Source: Planctomycetota bacterium (GTDB lineage Bacteria > Planctomycetota > Phycisphaerae > WQYP01). Taken from it: a stretch of DNA of 50,077 nucleotides. Location of the stretch: contig JAKBCC010000005.1 in assembly GCA_021808105.1 (NCBI GenBank), positions 1-50,077 of the forward strand, given 5' to 3'. Below, piece after piece: positions 1 through 8,038 of the stretch (its first letter is position 1; the number at the start of each line of letters is the position of its first letter). Both the position numbers and the translations under genes were made by a program. The notes beneath the pieces were generated by a model. That model saw only the letters and a program-made list of their open reading frames with translations, made no database searches and was not told where the DNA came from.

Positions 1-68
1 TACGAGCAGCCGGTCAATAATCCAGCCGCCGCCAGCATGGTTAGCAACTTTGATTTTGCGATTCGCAT
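1..68 (-). CDS. Partial lipoprotein, N-terminus only
   Basis: Too short for the ORF track and cut by the window edge. Read on the minus strand from the ATG at 68, it encodes a short positive start (MRIAKSK), a hydrophobic stretch and a lipobox LLTGC followed by Ser. This is a type II (lipoprotein) signal peptide, with lipidation expected on the Cys near residue 21. An AGGAG ribosome-binding site lies about 8 nt upstream. The mature protein lies outside the window, so no function can be given. It is divergent from the aminotransferase gene across a 420-bp gap. Confidence 0.7.
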   Translation of the reverse strand, partial: MRIAKSKLLTMLAAAGLLTGCS

Positions 69-370
69 AATAAAAACTCCTGTCATAACACAATGCTCAA
101 CGTCCCCCTGCTATTGTATGCAACCAAACCACTTTGCATAGCTCCCTTTACCGGTATCAGCGGGATCGTATATTTTTCCCGCTGATTTTCTAAATTCTAC
201 AATTCGCGTAATTCACAGTTTTCGCCGGCGTGGCAATATTTTCGGGCAAGCGGCAAAATCGACGGCATAAATGCCGGGGCTGAGAGAATGGTTCGTCCTG
301 GAAACTCGCACTCCAGTGGCCCGCCTGGATTTATTGCCGCGCCAGTTTTCGCCGCCCACAGGGTGATAAT

Positions 371-398
371 TTGAGAAACATTGCGTTTCGCTTATATT
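371..398 (+). promoter_or_regulatory. Putative sigma70-type promoter for the aminotransferase gene
   Basis: TTGAGA and TATATT are separated by 16 nt, about 90 nt before the start codon at 491. The rest of the 69-490 gap shows no gene. It holds the divergent upstream region of the lipoprotein, and a TACAAT that could be that gene's -10 lies on the minus strand at 113-118. Pattern match only. Confidence 0.45.
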
Positions 399-490
399 GC
401 ATGGCTTGGGTGGCATTGAACCGGTGCCTGTGGCAGGTATCCGGATGGACCACCGGTTGGAATTGTATGGTTTAATTCTGGAGTTATGAC

Positions 491-1630
491 ATGAATCGTA
501 TGCGTTTGTTTACCCCGGGTCCCACCAGCGTGCCGGAAGAAGTTCTTCTGGAAATGGCGCGGCCGGTATTTCACCACCGCACGCAGGAATACAAAACAAT
601 GTTTGCCGCAGTCAATAAACTGCTGGGGCAGGTATTTCAAACGGCCAATCCGGTGGTGACAATTGCCGGAAGCGGTACGGCGGGCTTTGAATGCGCCATG
701 ATCAATATGATTCCGCAGGGCGGAAAAGTATTGTGCCTTTCCAACGGCAAATTTGCGGAACGCTGGGTCACGATCGCCAAGCGCAACAAATGTCAGATTA
801 CTGAACTTAAAGCGGAATATGGCCAGGCCATAGCACCCGAACAGGTGGCCGATGCGCTTTCCAAAGGCACGTTTGACGCCGTGACGCTTTGTCACAGTGA
901 AACCAGCGCCTGCACGGTCAATGATCTTCAGGCCATTGCCGGCCACGTTCGGAAAACCGATGCGATTTTAATTGCCGACGGAATTACCAGCGTGGGGGCT
1001 ATTCCGGTGAAGCCCGATGAATGGGGCGTGGATATTCTGGTAACCGGCTCGCAGAAAGCAATGATGCTGCCACCGGGGCTGGCGTTCTTGAGCGTATCTG
1101 AAAAAGCGCGCAAGAAAATGGAATCGGTGACGCAGCCGAATCTGTATTTGAGTTTGCCGCACTATCTTAAGAGCCTGGCGGAGAATGATGTGCCCTGGAC
1201 ACCGGCGGTGACGCTGGTGCGCGGATTACACAAATCCCTGGAGCTTATCACGCAGGAAGGCATGGAAAATGTCTGGAAGCGCACAGCGGGGCTGGCCCGT
1301 GCCACACGCAGCGCGGCCACGGCCCTGGGCCTGAAAATATTTTCGAGCAGCCCCTCGGATTCCGTGACTGGAATTCATTATCCCGCAGGCTTTGATGACA
1401 AAGCCTTCCGCGGTGCGCTGCGTAAGCAATTTAACATGAATATTGCCGCCGGGCAGGGTTCCATGGAAGGGAAAATTTTCCGCATAAGCCACATGGGATA
1501 CGTGGATGCGTTTGACACACTGGGGGTTATCAGCGCCCTGGAAGTGGTGCTCAAGCAGCAGGGATATTCCTTTACCTTTGGAGCCGGCGTGGCGGCGGCG
1601 CATCAGGAACTTGCCAAACTGATGCTGTAA
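491..1630 (+). CDS. Class V aminotransferase, alanine-glyoxylate/serine-pyruvate aminotransferase family
   Basis: PLP enzyme of fold type I, 379 aa, the usual length for this family. The N-terminus RLFTPGPTSVPEEVL is typical of alanine-glyoxylate and serine-pyruvate aminotransferases. The central VTGSQKAMMLPPG holds the Lys expected to form the Schiff base with PLP (about residue 190), and ILIADGITSVGAI supplies the Asp that pairs with the pyridine nitrogen. GGAG sits 7 nt before the ATG, which supports this start. It is a single gene, followed by a hairpin. The exact substrate pair (alanine, serine or aspartate with glyoxylate or pyruvate) cannot be read from sequence. It is one of three class V PLP enzymes in the window, and the three are not close copies. 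Confidence 0.85.
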   Translation: MNRMRLFTPGPTSVPEEVLLEMARPVFHHRTQEYKTMFAAVNKLLGQVFQTANPVVTIAGSGTAGFECAMINMIPQGGKVLCLSNGKFAERWVTIAKRNKCQITELKAEYGQAIAPEQVADALSKGTFDAVTLCHSETSACTVNDLQAIAGHVRKTDAILIADGITSVGAIPVKPDEWGVDILVTGSQKAMMLPPGLAFLSVSEKARKKMESVTQPNLYLSLPHYLKSLAENDVPWTPAVTLVRGLHKSLELITQEGMENVWKRTAGLARATRSAATALGLKIFSSSPSDSVTGIHYPAGFDDKAFRGALRKQFNMNIAAGQGSMEGKIFRISHMGYVDAFDTLGVISALEVVLKQQGYSFTFGAGVAAAHQELAKLML

Positions 1631-1657
1631 GCTATTCCGGATGCGTTGGAATTAATA

Positions 1658-1715
1658 CGGCGGCGGGCACCGTGCGGTTGTGCAGCAATCGTGCAGCGCT
1701 CGCCGCCGATTTTGA
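1658..1715 (+). terminator. Possible terminator after the aminotransferase gene
   Basis: A GC-rich arm CGGCGGCGGGC is followed about 27 nt later by GCGCTCGCCGCCG and then ATTTTGAG. The stem is strong but has an irregular interior, and the T-run is short. Confidence 0.4.
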
Positions 1716-1862
1716 GTTATGACATGCTTGGTCCGATGTGCTTAACTTAAGCTCCAGGCGTGTCAGGCCAGGAATTTGTTCAGGTTATTATCCGCGCCAC
1801 GCGCTGATGCTCGGGGCATAGGTGCCATACAACAAAACAAGTTTCTGTGCGTTATACCGTTT

Positions 1863-3737
1863 ATGAATCAGCCCCAGCTTGCAAAACCAGATGCGGCGGC
1901 TTGTGCGCCTACCGCACCACAACCTGATCCTGCGCCGCCCTTGCCGGCAGCCGCAGCGCACCACCGCTGGACGCTGACGCCGGGCCATAAGCGATTTGTT
2001 TTCTGGCTGGGATTTTCCGCGATTTTTGCCTTGGGCGCATTTTTACGGTTTTGGCACTTGGGAAAGCAAACTCTCTGGTGCGATGAAACCGCTACGCTCT
2101 CCCGTGTGTCCGGCAATTTTACCTATATGCTAAATTCTCTCTGGACGCAGGGATTTCCGCCGGGCTGGTACGCCATGCTATGGGCATGGCTGCAATTTCT
2201 AAAAAATACTGTGCATGTTGCTCCGGGTATGGCCACGAGTGCCACAAATCTTAGAACATTGGGGGCGATTCTCGGCACGCTCAATGTGGCGGGGGCCTAT
2301 TTTCTGGCCCGACAATTTATGTCGCGCCGCACCGCCTTGTTTGTCATGCTGCTGGTGGCGGTAAACCCTTTTTTGATTTACTACAGCCGCGATCTGAAAA
2401 TGTATTCGGCGTTTTATCTGATGGTAACGCTGAATATGGCGCTATTTTTCCGATGGCAAAAAGGCCGCCACTGGATATGGGGGCCGCTGTATATTCTTAG
2501 CGGTATCGGCTTGATCGCGTTTGATCTTCTGGGCTGGCTTTTAATTCCGGTTCAACTGATCTGTATGATCTTCAAACGTCGGCACCGTGCGCTGGACATG
2601 CCGATCTGGATATTCTCGGTTGCCGTCATGGGGGCCTGCACGGCCGGCTGGTATAAATATCACAGCGCGTGGCTCAACCGTGCCGTGGTGCAACACGGCC
2701 GCATGGGAATCGGTTGGCTGCCTCGGTATAACCTTATCAACTGGCACACGTTGCTGGGGGCACCCACCATCAATATTCTGGGTATCCTCTGGCCGATTTT
2801 TCCCCCCTCGCAACGGATCATCAGTTGGTACTCGCTGGGTGGGGATTATCGCAATCATCTGGCAACGCGTACGCTGCCGTGGCTGGCCGAATGGGAGCTG
2901 TACCTGGCGATATTGACGATTGTCATTCTCATTACCGGCCTGATCCCGTGGCGACGGTGGCTGGACAAAAAGCAAGACCTGGAGAAGCACCCCGGGCGCT
3001 GGTGGCAGGTAGGAGTTTGGATTTTTCTGCCGACGGTTTATTTCGCCTTGGCCTCGCTGCCGCCGAGCAATCCCTGGTCCCTGTATCCGCACCGCGTGAT
3101 CTGGCTGCAACGTTATATGGGCTTTATGGCCGTGGCGTGGCTGCTGTGGCTGGGGGCCGCCATCGCCCGGCTGCCCGGATGGCCGGTGCGGGTGGTGATG
3201 GGTGCCGTCATGGTTCTGGCCATGCTGGCGTCCTCCCTGACGAATAATTTAATCTGCCGCGGTGAGCCGTGGGATTTTATCAATCGACCGATTATAAAAT
3301 ATTACAATCCCAAAGATCATTTAGGCATGTACATTGCTTATTCCATGGAATCGAATCACCCCAAAGATGATCCGGGGGTATCGCTGCTGGAGTTGCAGCA
3401 TATTCCGCTTAACACGCTTCCCGTATGGCATTTATCTCCTGATTTATGGTACAAAATTCCGCGCTACGACCTGCTGGGAGATAACCCCGATCGCTGGATA
3501 TCCACCATTCGCTGGGCCCATGTCAATAAGGGATTGCACACGCTGGTTCTCGCTGACCGCATGGGCGATATTCATGCCGGTCCGTTAAGCACCCCGGCGG
3601 TGGAAAAGCTTTTAGGCAAGCAGTGGAAGTTGGTGAAGGTCGTGCGGTTTAACTGGTATTTTGAGTGGCAATATTACTTTTATTCCCCCATCCGCGTGCG
3701 CATATTCCGCCGGATTGCCGCCAAAACGCCGGCGTAG
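1863..3737 (+). CDS. GT-C fold membrane glycosyltransferase, family 39-like
   Basis: Integral membrane protein that probably transfers a sugar from a polyprenyl-phosphate donor on the outer face of the cytoplasmic membrane. After a Pro/Ala-rich cytoplasmic tail come a first TM segment (FVFWLGFSAIFALGAFLRFW) and a loop with LWCDETATL, the acidic Asp-Glu motif of the first external loop in PMT/ArnT-like enzymes. About ten further hydrophobic segments follow, then a soluble C-terminal part of about 150 residues. The ORF is open from 1776, but the ATG at 1863 (MNQPQLAKP) looks more natural. Neither start has a clear ribosome-binding site. The 230-bp gap upstream holds only the possible terminator. 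It converges on atpC. Acceptor unknown. Confidence 0.75.
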   Translation: MNQPQLAKPDAAACAPTAPQPDPAPPLPAAAAHHRWTLTPGHKRFVFWLGFSAIFALGAFLRFWHLGKQTLWCDETATLSRVSGNFTYMLNSLWTQGFPPGWYAMLWAWLQFLKNTVHVAPGMATSATNLRTLGAILGTLNVAGAYFLARQFMSRRTALFVMLLVAVNPFLIYYSRDLKMYSAFYLMVTLNMALFFRWQKGRHWIWGPLYILSGIGLIAFDLLGWLLIPVQLICMIFKRRHRALDMPIWIFSVAVMGACTAGWYKYHSAWLNRAVVQHGRMGIGWLPRYNLINWHTLLGAPTINILGILWPIFPPSQRIISWYSLGGDYRNHLATRTLPWLAEWELYLAILTIVILITGLIPWRRWLDKKQDLEKHPGRWWQVGVWIFLPTVYFALASLPPSNPWSLYPHRVIWLQRYMGFMAVAWLLWLGAAIARLPGWPVRVVMGAVMVLAMLASSLTNNLICRGEPWDFINRPIIKYYNPKDHLGMYIAYSMESNHPKDDPGVSLLELQHIPLNTLPVWHLSPDLWYKIPRYDLLGDNPDRWISTIRWAHVNKGLHTLVLADRMGDIHAGPLSTPAVEKLLGKQWKLVKVVRFNWYFEWQYYFYSPIRVRIFRRIAAKTPA

Positions 3738-3803
3738 CGGCACAGTGATTTTCCGGGGTTGATAAAGCGCGAGGGTCCACCCGCGACGATGGCCCGCAGG
3801 ACG

Positions 3804-4208
3804 CTATTGTCGCTTATTCAGCAGCGTTCGCATGGCTTCCACGCGGGCCAGGGCTTGTTGCCGCACTTCAGATTGCGACATATCGCCATCGGGCATCGCT
3901 TCAGCTTTGGCCTGTTCGACCTGGAGAAATTCCGGAGTAATGGTAGCTTCGGGGATGGCTTCTTCCGTTATCACGGTCAGAGCGTTATCTTTCATCTGGG
4001 CGTAACCGCCGTGGACGATAAACTGATGAACTCCATCGGGCGTTTCCAGTTTCAGCGTTCCGGTGGATAATTTTGTGGTGATTGAGGCGCGGTGTGTGAG
4101 AATTCCCAACAGGCCGTCATCCGCGGGCACAACGGCAAACGTGGTGGGCGTTTCCAGAACAATGCGTTCAGGTGTTACCACTGACGTATGAAAAGTTTTA
4201 TCCGACAT
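3804..4208 (-). CDS. atpC: F1Fo ATP synthase epsilon subunit
   Basis: Encodes 134 aa, the usual epsilon length. The N-terminal beta-sandwich is recognisable: FHTSVVTPERIVLE, then VVPADDGLLGILTHRASITT (family form GxxGxLxxHAP), then FIVHGGYAQMKDNALTVI. The C-terminal part (about residues 90-134) is helical, rich in Ala, Glu, Gln and Arg. Epsilon couples rotation to catalysis and can inhibit ATP hydrolysis. The ORF track starts at 4310, but the ATG at 4208 has CCGGAGAAACG directly before it and begins the domain correctly. No other ATP synthase gene is in the window: the next gene upstream is divergent and the next downstream convergent. It is therefore an orphan atpC. Confidence 0.9.
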   Translation of the reverse strand: MSDKTFHTSVVTPERIVLETPTTFAVVPADDGLLGILTHRASITTKLSTGTLKLETPDGVHQFIVHGGYAQMKDNALTVITEEAIPEATITPEFLQVEQAKAEAMPDGDMSQSEVRQQALARVEAMRTLLNKRQ

Positions 4209-4293
4209 CGTTTCTCCGGGTATTAAGGGGCCAATAAGGCTCTCTGAAAAAAGCTCTCGCCAAGTCCTCCGACAGGCTCTAAGATACCAAATA

Positions 4294-4310
4294 TTGGCGA
4301 AGTTCGCCAA
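4294..4310. promoter_or_regulatory. 17-bp perfect palindrome upstream of atpC
   Basis: TTGGCGAAGTTCGCCAA lies between the divergent atpC and zinc-ribbon genes, 86 bp before the atpC start. It could be an operator for a dimeric regulator or a leader hairpin. There is no direct evidence of function. Confidence 0.3.
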
Positions 4311-4384
4311 GGCTGGTGTTTGTCAACCCTAATTTGCGGGCGTGACAGAGCACCAAGGTTGGTTTCACATTTAGGAATCGTTCC

Positions 4385-4702
4385 ATGCAGCGTACCGAAC
4401 AAGATGGCATTGTTATATCCTGTGATTTCTGCCAAACCGATTGGGATGGCCAATCCGCCATGATTGAAGGACATCACGGATCCGTGATATGCCTGGAATG
4501 TCTGAAAAAGGCGCTAGAACAAGCGGCTGCGGGGGACGGAAAATATCAATGCGCCCTGTGCTTGCGAATCAATATACCGCCCTCACTGCCCCGCTGGCAC
4601 TTTCCCAACCGCCTGGAGAAACTGGTGTGTCAGGAATGTTTGCACCAGGCCGCCAAGACCATGAGCAAAGCGGAGCATGTAGATTGGACGTGGAAACGGT
4701 GA
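4385..4702 (+). CDS. Small zinc-ribbon protein of unknown function
   Basis: 105 aa with four Cys pairs: CDFC, CLEC, CALC and CQEC at about residues 13, 37, 56 and 82. The spacing suggests two zinc ribbons, each built from two CxxC knuckles. There is no signal peptide or TM segment. Its first ribbon (VISCDFCQTDWDG...VICLECLKKAL) is reminiscent of small planctomycete zinc proteins and distantly of ClpX-type zinc fingers. I cannot name a function. It stands divergent to atpC and directly before the large repeat region. Confidence 0.6.
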   Translation: MQRTEQDGIVISCDFCQTDWDGQSAMIEGHHGSVICLECLKKALEQAAAGDGKYQCALCLRINIPPSLPRWHFPNRLEKLVCQECLHQAAKTMSKAEHVDWTWKR

Positions 4703-4951
4703 AGCAAGAAGTTGTTGCATCCGAAAAAACGGTACCTGACACCTTTTTCAACAAACGGAACCGGCCGTTAGCCCGACGCGGAAGCGTCGCGGTTGGATGC
4801 GCAATGCGGTCATGGGAAAAGCTTGCATTCTTGTGCGGCACGCGCGGCACCGGTCGCGACGGGCGGGAACGTATTGTGTCAGCGGGGTACCGTTTCCGCG
4901 GACAACTCAACGCTGCCGCATTGAGCTAACGGTGAATCCTCTGTTTGGGTG

Positions 4952-5022
4952 GAGCACCGGATGATAATCCGGTGGTTGATCCGGTGCCGCCAATCAACCA
5001 CCGGGTTATCACCACGGTGCTC
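4952..5022. repeat. 71-bp inverted element, copy 1
   Basis: Runs from GAGCACCGGATGATAATCC to GGGTTATCACCACGGTGCTC. The two arms are imperfect reverse complements and would form a long hairpin with a short loop. Confidence 0.85.
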
Positions 5023-5333
5023 AATGCATGAACGGTGCCAGGTGCCTTTGTTCGAGCGCCGGATGGTTACTTGGCCTACGATCCGCGGGATTGAACCGCG
5101 GATTACGCGGATCACGCGGATACGAGAGACTGGGGTTGGAGAAAACGGCCGTTAGCCCGACGCGGCAGCGTCGCGGTTGGATGCGCAATGCGGTCATGGG
5201 AAAAGCTTGCATTCTTGTACGGCGCGCGGTGTCTTTCGCGAACGATGGGAACGTGTTGTGTCAGCAGGGGACCGTTTCCGCGGACAACTCAACGCTGCCG
5301 CATTGAGCTAACGGCGGGCCATTTGTTTGAGTG

Positions 5334-5404
5334 GAGCACCGGATGATAATCCAGTGGTTGATCTCCTGCCGCCAACCAACCACCGGGTTGCCGCCACGGT
5401 GCTC
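5334..5404. repeat. 71-bp inverted element, copy 2
   Basis: Same outer arms (GAGCACCGGATGATAATCC...ACGGTGCTC). The right arm is altered to GGGTTGCCGCCACGG, which weakens the hairpin relative to copies 1 and 3. Confidence 0.85.
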
Positions 5405-5716
5405 TATACCGGAACGGTGCCAGGTGCCTTTGTTCGAGCGACGGATGGTTACTTGGCCTGCGATCCGGGGGATTGAACCGCGGATTACGCGGATCACGCG
5501 GATACGAGAGACTGGGGTTGGAGAAAACGACCGTTAGCCCGACGCGGCAGCGTCGCGGTTGGATGCGGGATGCGGTCATGGGAAAAGCTTGCATTCTTCT
5601 ACGGCACGCGCGGCACCGGTCGCGAACGGGCGGGAACGCATTGTGTCAGCGGGACTGTTTCCGCGGACAACTCAACGCTGCCGCATTGAGCTAACGGCGG
5701 GTCCTTTGTTTGAGTG

Positions 5717-5787
5717 GAGCACCGGATGATAATCCGGTGGTTGATCTCCTGCCGCCAACCAACCACCGGGTTATCACCACGGTGCTC
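5717..5787. repeat. 71-bp inverted element, copy 3
   Basis: Same as copies 1 and 2, with the right arm restored (GGGTTATCACCACGGTGCTC). The third tandem unit ends at this element. Confidence 0.85.
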
Positions 5788-5834
5788 GAGGCATCCTTAA
5801 TTTGGGCGCGACCGATGGAGGATTGGGCATGAGC

Positions 5835-6178
5835 TTATTTTCTGGTCCGTTTTGGCGATTTCGTGATAAGTTCAGGGTCCCATTCCTCCGGCGAGTAAGC
5901 AAGCAGCATGCCCACTTTCCGGACGCCCTGCGATCCAAGCTCATCCTCCAAGGCCTGCCAGATTGCTTCTTGTCGGACGTGGTCTTTTTTCCTCCGGAAC
6001 GATGGGGGATAATGTTGCCTACCAAGCGTCCTCCGACTTCCTGCAAATGATACTCCGGCTCATCCAGTGCGAGCCGCTCGGTCAGGATATTCTCCAGCTT
6101 TTTTTTGTAAGCTTCATAGATCGTTGCATATAACCTCGCATCCTTTAATAACTGCCGAGCAAGCATCGTAAAATTCAC
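5835..6178 (-). pseudogene. HEPN-partner protein, reading frame split at an A-AAA-AAG heptamer
   Basis: The first frame gives MLARQLLKDARLYATIYEAY...EVGGRLVGNIIPHRSGGKK, which reads like a real protein and then turns into low-quality sequence. Shifting -1 at the run of six A (minus strand, 5990-5985, then G) continues with HVRQEAIWQALEDELGSQG and ends MLLAYSPEEWDPEL...TRK at a stop at 5835-5837. The join sits on A-AAA-AAG, the classic -1 slippery heptamer. The frame may be restored by programmed slippage, or it may be a one-base deletion (natural or assembly). The start is taken as the GTG at 6178, with GGAG 10 nt upstream; the ATG at 6166 is an alternative. It overlaps the HEPN gene end by about 60 nt. 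Function unknown. Confidence 0.6.
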
Positions 6179-6575
6179 TTGAAGCCCGCTCCAACTTCCG
6201 CCGGTTATTCAACTCGCCTATATTGTACCAATGACCATGCAACTTCCTATCGGGAATAAACCGCGTGTTGTTCAACCAGAGTCGCGCAATCATCTGAACA
6301 TCGTCTTTTAACAAGCGGCGGTCGGAATAAGCAGCCATGATTCCAAGGTTTTCCGCCAACTTCAGCAGTTCGCGCAGGTCGTGGCCGGTGTCCAAGGGAG
6401 TTTTCCCGGTCGCGTACCCCGAGTCCTGCCGCCAGATCAACGCGCGGAGCATTCCCTCGACCGCGCGTCCCGCCAAATAAACGCTTCCGGAAGAATTCCC
6501 GGCGCGCAATAAAACTCCCGCTTCCGCCAGTCGCTGTTTCGCGCCCTTCCGATAATCGGATTCGCCAACTTTCAT
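6114..6575 (-). CDS. HEPN-domain protein, possible toxin or RNA-binding component
   Basis: Encodes 153 aa, all helical in character. The part SDYRKGAKQRLAEAGVLL...YLAGRAVEGMLRALIW is the typical N-terminal half of HEPN proteins. DRKLHGHWYN near residue 115 contains R-x4-H, matching the Rx4-6H active-site pattern of HEPN ribonucleases. Not every HEPN protein keeps activity. The start is the ATG at 6575, with a GGAAAGGCGGTGG ribosome-binding region; the ORF track extension to 6650 is probably not translated. It is transcribed together with the overlapping downstream partner gene, an arrangement that fits a toxin-antitoxin or similar pair. No nucleotidyltransferase (MNT) partner is visible. Confidence 0.65.
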   Translation of the reverse strand: MKVGESDYRKGAKQRLAEAGVLLRAGNSSGSVYLAGRAVEGMLRALIWRQDSGYATGKTPLDTGHDLRELLKLAENLGIMAAYSDRRLLKDDVQMIARLWLNNTRFIPDRKLHGHWYNIGELNNRRKLERASSEFYDACSAVIKGCEVICNDL

Positions 6576-6907
6576 GCCACCGCCTTTCCTTTCGATGCTG
6601 CAGGCCGTCGCGGGTGTTCTCCGCCGATGGAGGTACTGCATCAGAGGCACATCGTTGAACAGCCACGCATCGCATATACTCCGCCGATATTGTCCGCTAA
6701 TAATAACGCTTGGCGCAATGGAGTTCCATTTCTATCGTAAATCGCCTTTTTTAAGCTCAACGCCATCTGTGAAGCTCTCTCAGTGAAGCTTTCTTAGGAA
6801 CGCCCATTCTGGAATTGACGGCGGCTGACTTTGGGCTTAGTCTTGCAATCGCAATTAATAGATGAATCCGGCTGGTATGATGCCCAGTATGTTATATATG
6901 AGGCCTT
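6576..6907. other. Intergenic region with one doubtful 41-codon ORF
   Basis: On the minus strand a small ORF runs from the ATG at 6766 to about 6641 (MALSLKKAIYDRNGTPLRQA...). In another frame the same stretch reads DAWLFNDVPLMQYLHRRR, in frame with the upstream extension of the HEPN gene. This could be the remnant of a third gene of the HEPN locus. Nothing else is recognisable except the slipin leader. Confidence 0.3.
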
Positions 6908-7726
6908 ATGATACTGCTAATCATTATCGCATTTATCGCCCTGATTCTGCTGACCGGGGTCCGAATTGCCCAGGAATACCAGCGCGGTGTTGTGTTTCGT
7001 CTGGGCCGGTACATTGGCTTGCGTGGGCCCGGGCTGTATTGGATTTTGCCGCTGGGCATTGACCGATCCGTCACGATTGACACCCGTACACGCACGGTTT
7101 CCGCTGAACAGCAGCAGACCATTACGCGCGACAGCGTAACCATTCGCGTCAACGCTGTGCTTTGGTACCGGATTACCGAATCGTCGAAGGCGGTTATTGA
7201 GGTCACTGACGCATCGTCCGCCGTCTATCAATTGGCATTGACAAGCCTGAGAAATATCATCGGTCGCCACGACCTTGATGAAGTGTTGCAGGAGCGGGAC
7301 AAGATCAACGGCCTGTTGCGTGAAAATATGATTAGTTCAACGGTACCATGGGGAATCACCGTTGAACGCTTTGAAATGAAAGATGTTGAATTGCCTGAAG
7401 CCATGCAGCAGGTCATGGCCATGCAGGCCGAGGCGATACGTGAAAAGCGTGCCCGTATTATCAAGGCGGAGGCGGAACTGGAGGCTTCAAAAAAGCTAAG
7501 CGACGCTGCCCAGCAGATGGCCAATAATCCGGTTGCCATCGAACTGCGACGTATGCAGATGGTAACGGAAGTGGGCGCAGAGAATAACAGCACGACAGTT
7601 CTGATGATCCCCTCGGATTTCGTGACGCTTTCACAAAGCTTCAGCAACTACCTGCGGCAGCACACCTCCACAACCGCCGCTAAAGCTCCCGATGATACGG
7701 CCGCTACCAGTAGTCAAACGTCTTAG
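6908..7726 (+). CDS. Slipin, SPFH/band-7 family membrane protein
   Basis: 272 aa. One N-terminal TM segment (LLIIIAFIALILLTGVRIA) is followed by EYQRGVVFRLGRYIGLRGPGL, the hallmark opening of the SPFH domain in slipins and stomatin homologues. The band-7 domain runs to about residue 160. A helical region with AEAIREKRARIIKAEAELEA follows, typical of stomatin oligomerisation. These proteins form membrane-microdomain scaffolds. The partner NfeD protease often found beside them is absent here. GAGG lies 5 nt before the ATG. Confidence 0.9.
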   Translation: MILLIIIAFIALILLTGVRIAQEYQRGVVFRLGRYIGLRGPGLYWILPLGIDRSVTIDTRTRTVSAEQQQTITRDSVTIRVNAVLWYRITESSKAVIEVTDASSAVYQLALTSLRNIIGRHDLDEVLQERDKINGLLRENMISSTVPWGITVERFEMKDVELPEAMQQVMAMQAEAIREKRARIIKAEAELEASKKLSDAAQQMANNPVAIELRRMQMVTEVGAENNSTTVLMIPSDFVTLSQSFSNYLRQHTSTTAAKAPDDTAATSSQTS

Positions 7727-7745
7727 CTCCGACGTGACGCACGAC

Positions 7746-7775
7746 TTGACTTTGCGGGGCCGGGCTATGTATCAT
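7746..7775 (+). promoter_or_regulatory. Putative promoter of the mazEF-mfd operon
   Basis: TTGACT and TATCAT are spaced by 18 nt, about 27 nt before the antitoxin start. AAAGGGG just before the start can serve as ribosome-binding site. Confidence 0.5.
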
Positions 7776-7801
7776 TTTGTATAGCTAAAGGGGTTTTTCC
7801 A

Positions 7802-8038
7802 ATGCCAATGGTGGTAAAAGTTCGGCGGTGGGGCAACAGTCTGGGGCTGCGGCTGCCCAAATCATTTACCGTAGCCCACACGATTGTGGACGGTACTACG
7901 GTTCGCATTGATGGGCTTCAGGTCGTGGATGCTCAGCCGCGACACCGCAGCCGGCACAAGCTCAAAGATGTGCTGCAAAATTATACCAAGCTGCCACAAC
8001 AACTGGATTTTCCGCCGGTGGGCAGGGAAATTCTGTGA
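7802..8038 (+). CDS. MazE/AbrB-type antitoxin
   Basis: 78 aa. VVKVRRWGNSLGLRLPKSF is the swapped-hairpin AbrB/MazE DNA-binding fold, in which such antitoxins bind their own promoter. The C-terminal half (about residues 40-78) is polar and probably wraps the toxin. The stop overlaps the toxin start, so the two are translationally coupled. In this family the dimer usually represses the operon, so the promoter just upstream may be autoregulated. Confidence 0.8.
   Translation: MPMVVKVRRWGNSLGLRLPKSFTVAHTIVDGTTVRIDGLQVVDAQPRHRSRHKLKDVLQNYTKLPQQLDFPPVGREIL

Larger units (their letters stand above)
4763..5790. repeat. Tandem repeat, about 2.7 units of 382-384 bp
   Basis: Units begin with CCGTTAGCCCGACGCGG at about 4763, 5147 and 5529. 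The first two are 384 and 382 bp and the third is cut after about 260 bp. Each unit contains, in order, a GTTAGCCCGACGCG-type segment, TGCGGTCATGGGAAAAGC, CGCGGACAACTCAACGC and a 71-bp inverted element. The two complete units then add GGTGCCAGGTGCCTTTG and CGCGGATTACGCGGATCACG. Units differ by scattered substitutions. The ORFs predicted here are repeats of each other in several frames and look non-coding. Just upstream (about 4729) is GGTACCTGACACCTTTTT, a diverged form of the GGTGCCAGGTGCC segment. Confidence 0.9.

Noticed and set aside
229-246. GTGGCAATATTTTCGGGC similar to the 44.7-kb TIR
   Set aside because: Two differences within the TIR and no matching inverted arm nearby.
1714-1726. 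GAGTTATGACATG occurring at 481 and again at 1714
   Set aside because: 13 identical bases include a start-codon region, but the second copy leads to no gene. Probably chance.
4949-5694. Several overlapping ORFs in the 5-kb region
   Set aside because: They repeat each other between tandem units in different frames and have no protein-like composition.
4763-5790. Possible CRISPR array in the tandem repeat
   Set aside because: Units are about 383 bp without short repeats and unique spacers, and no cas gene is present.
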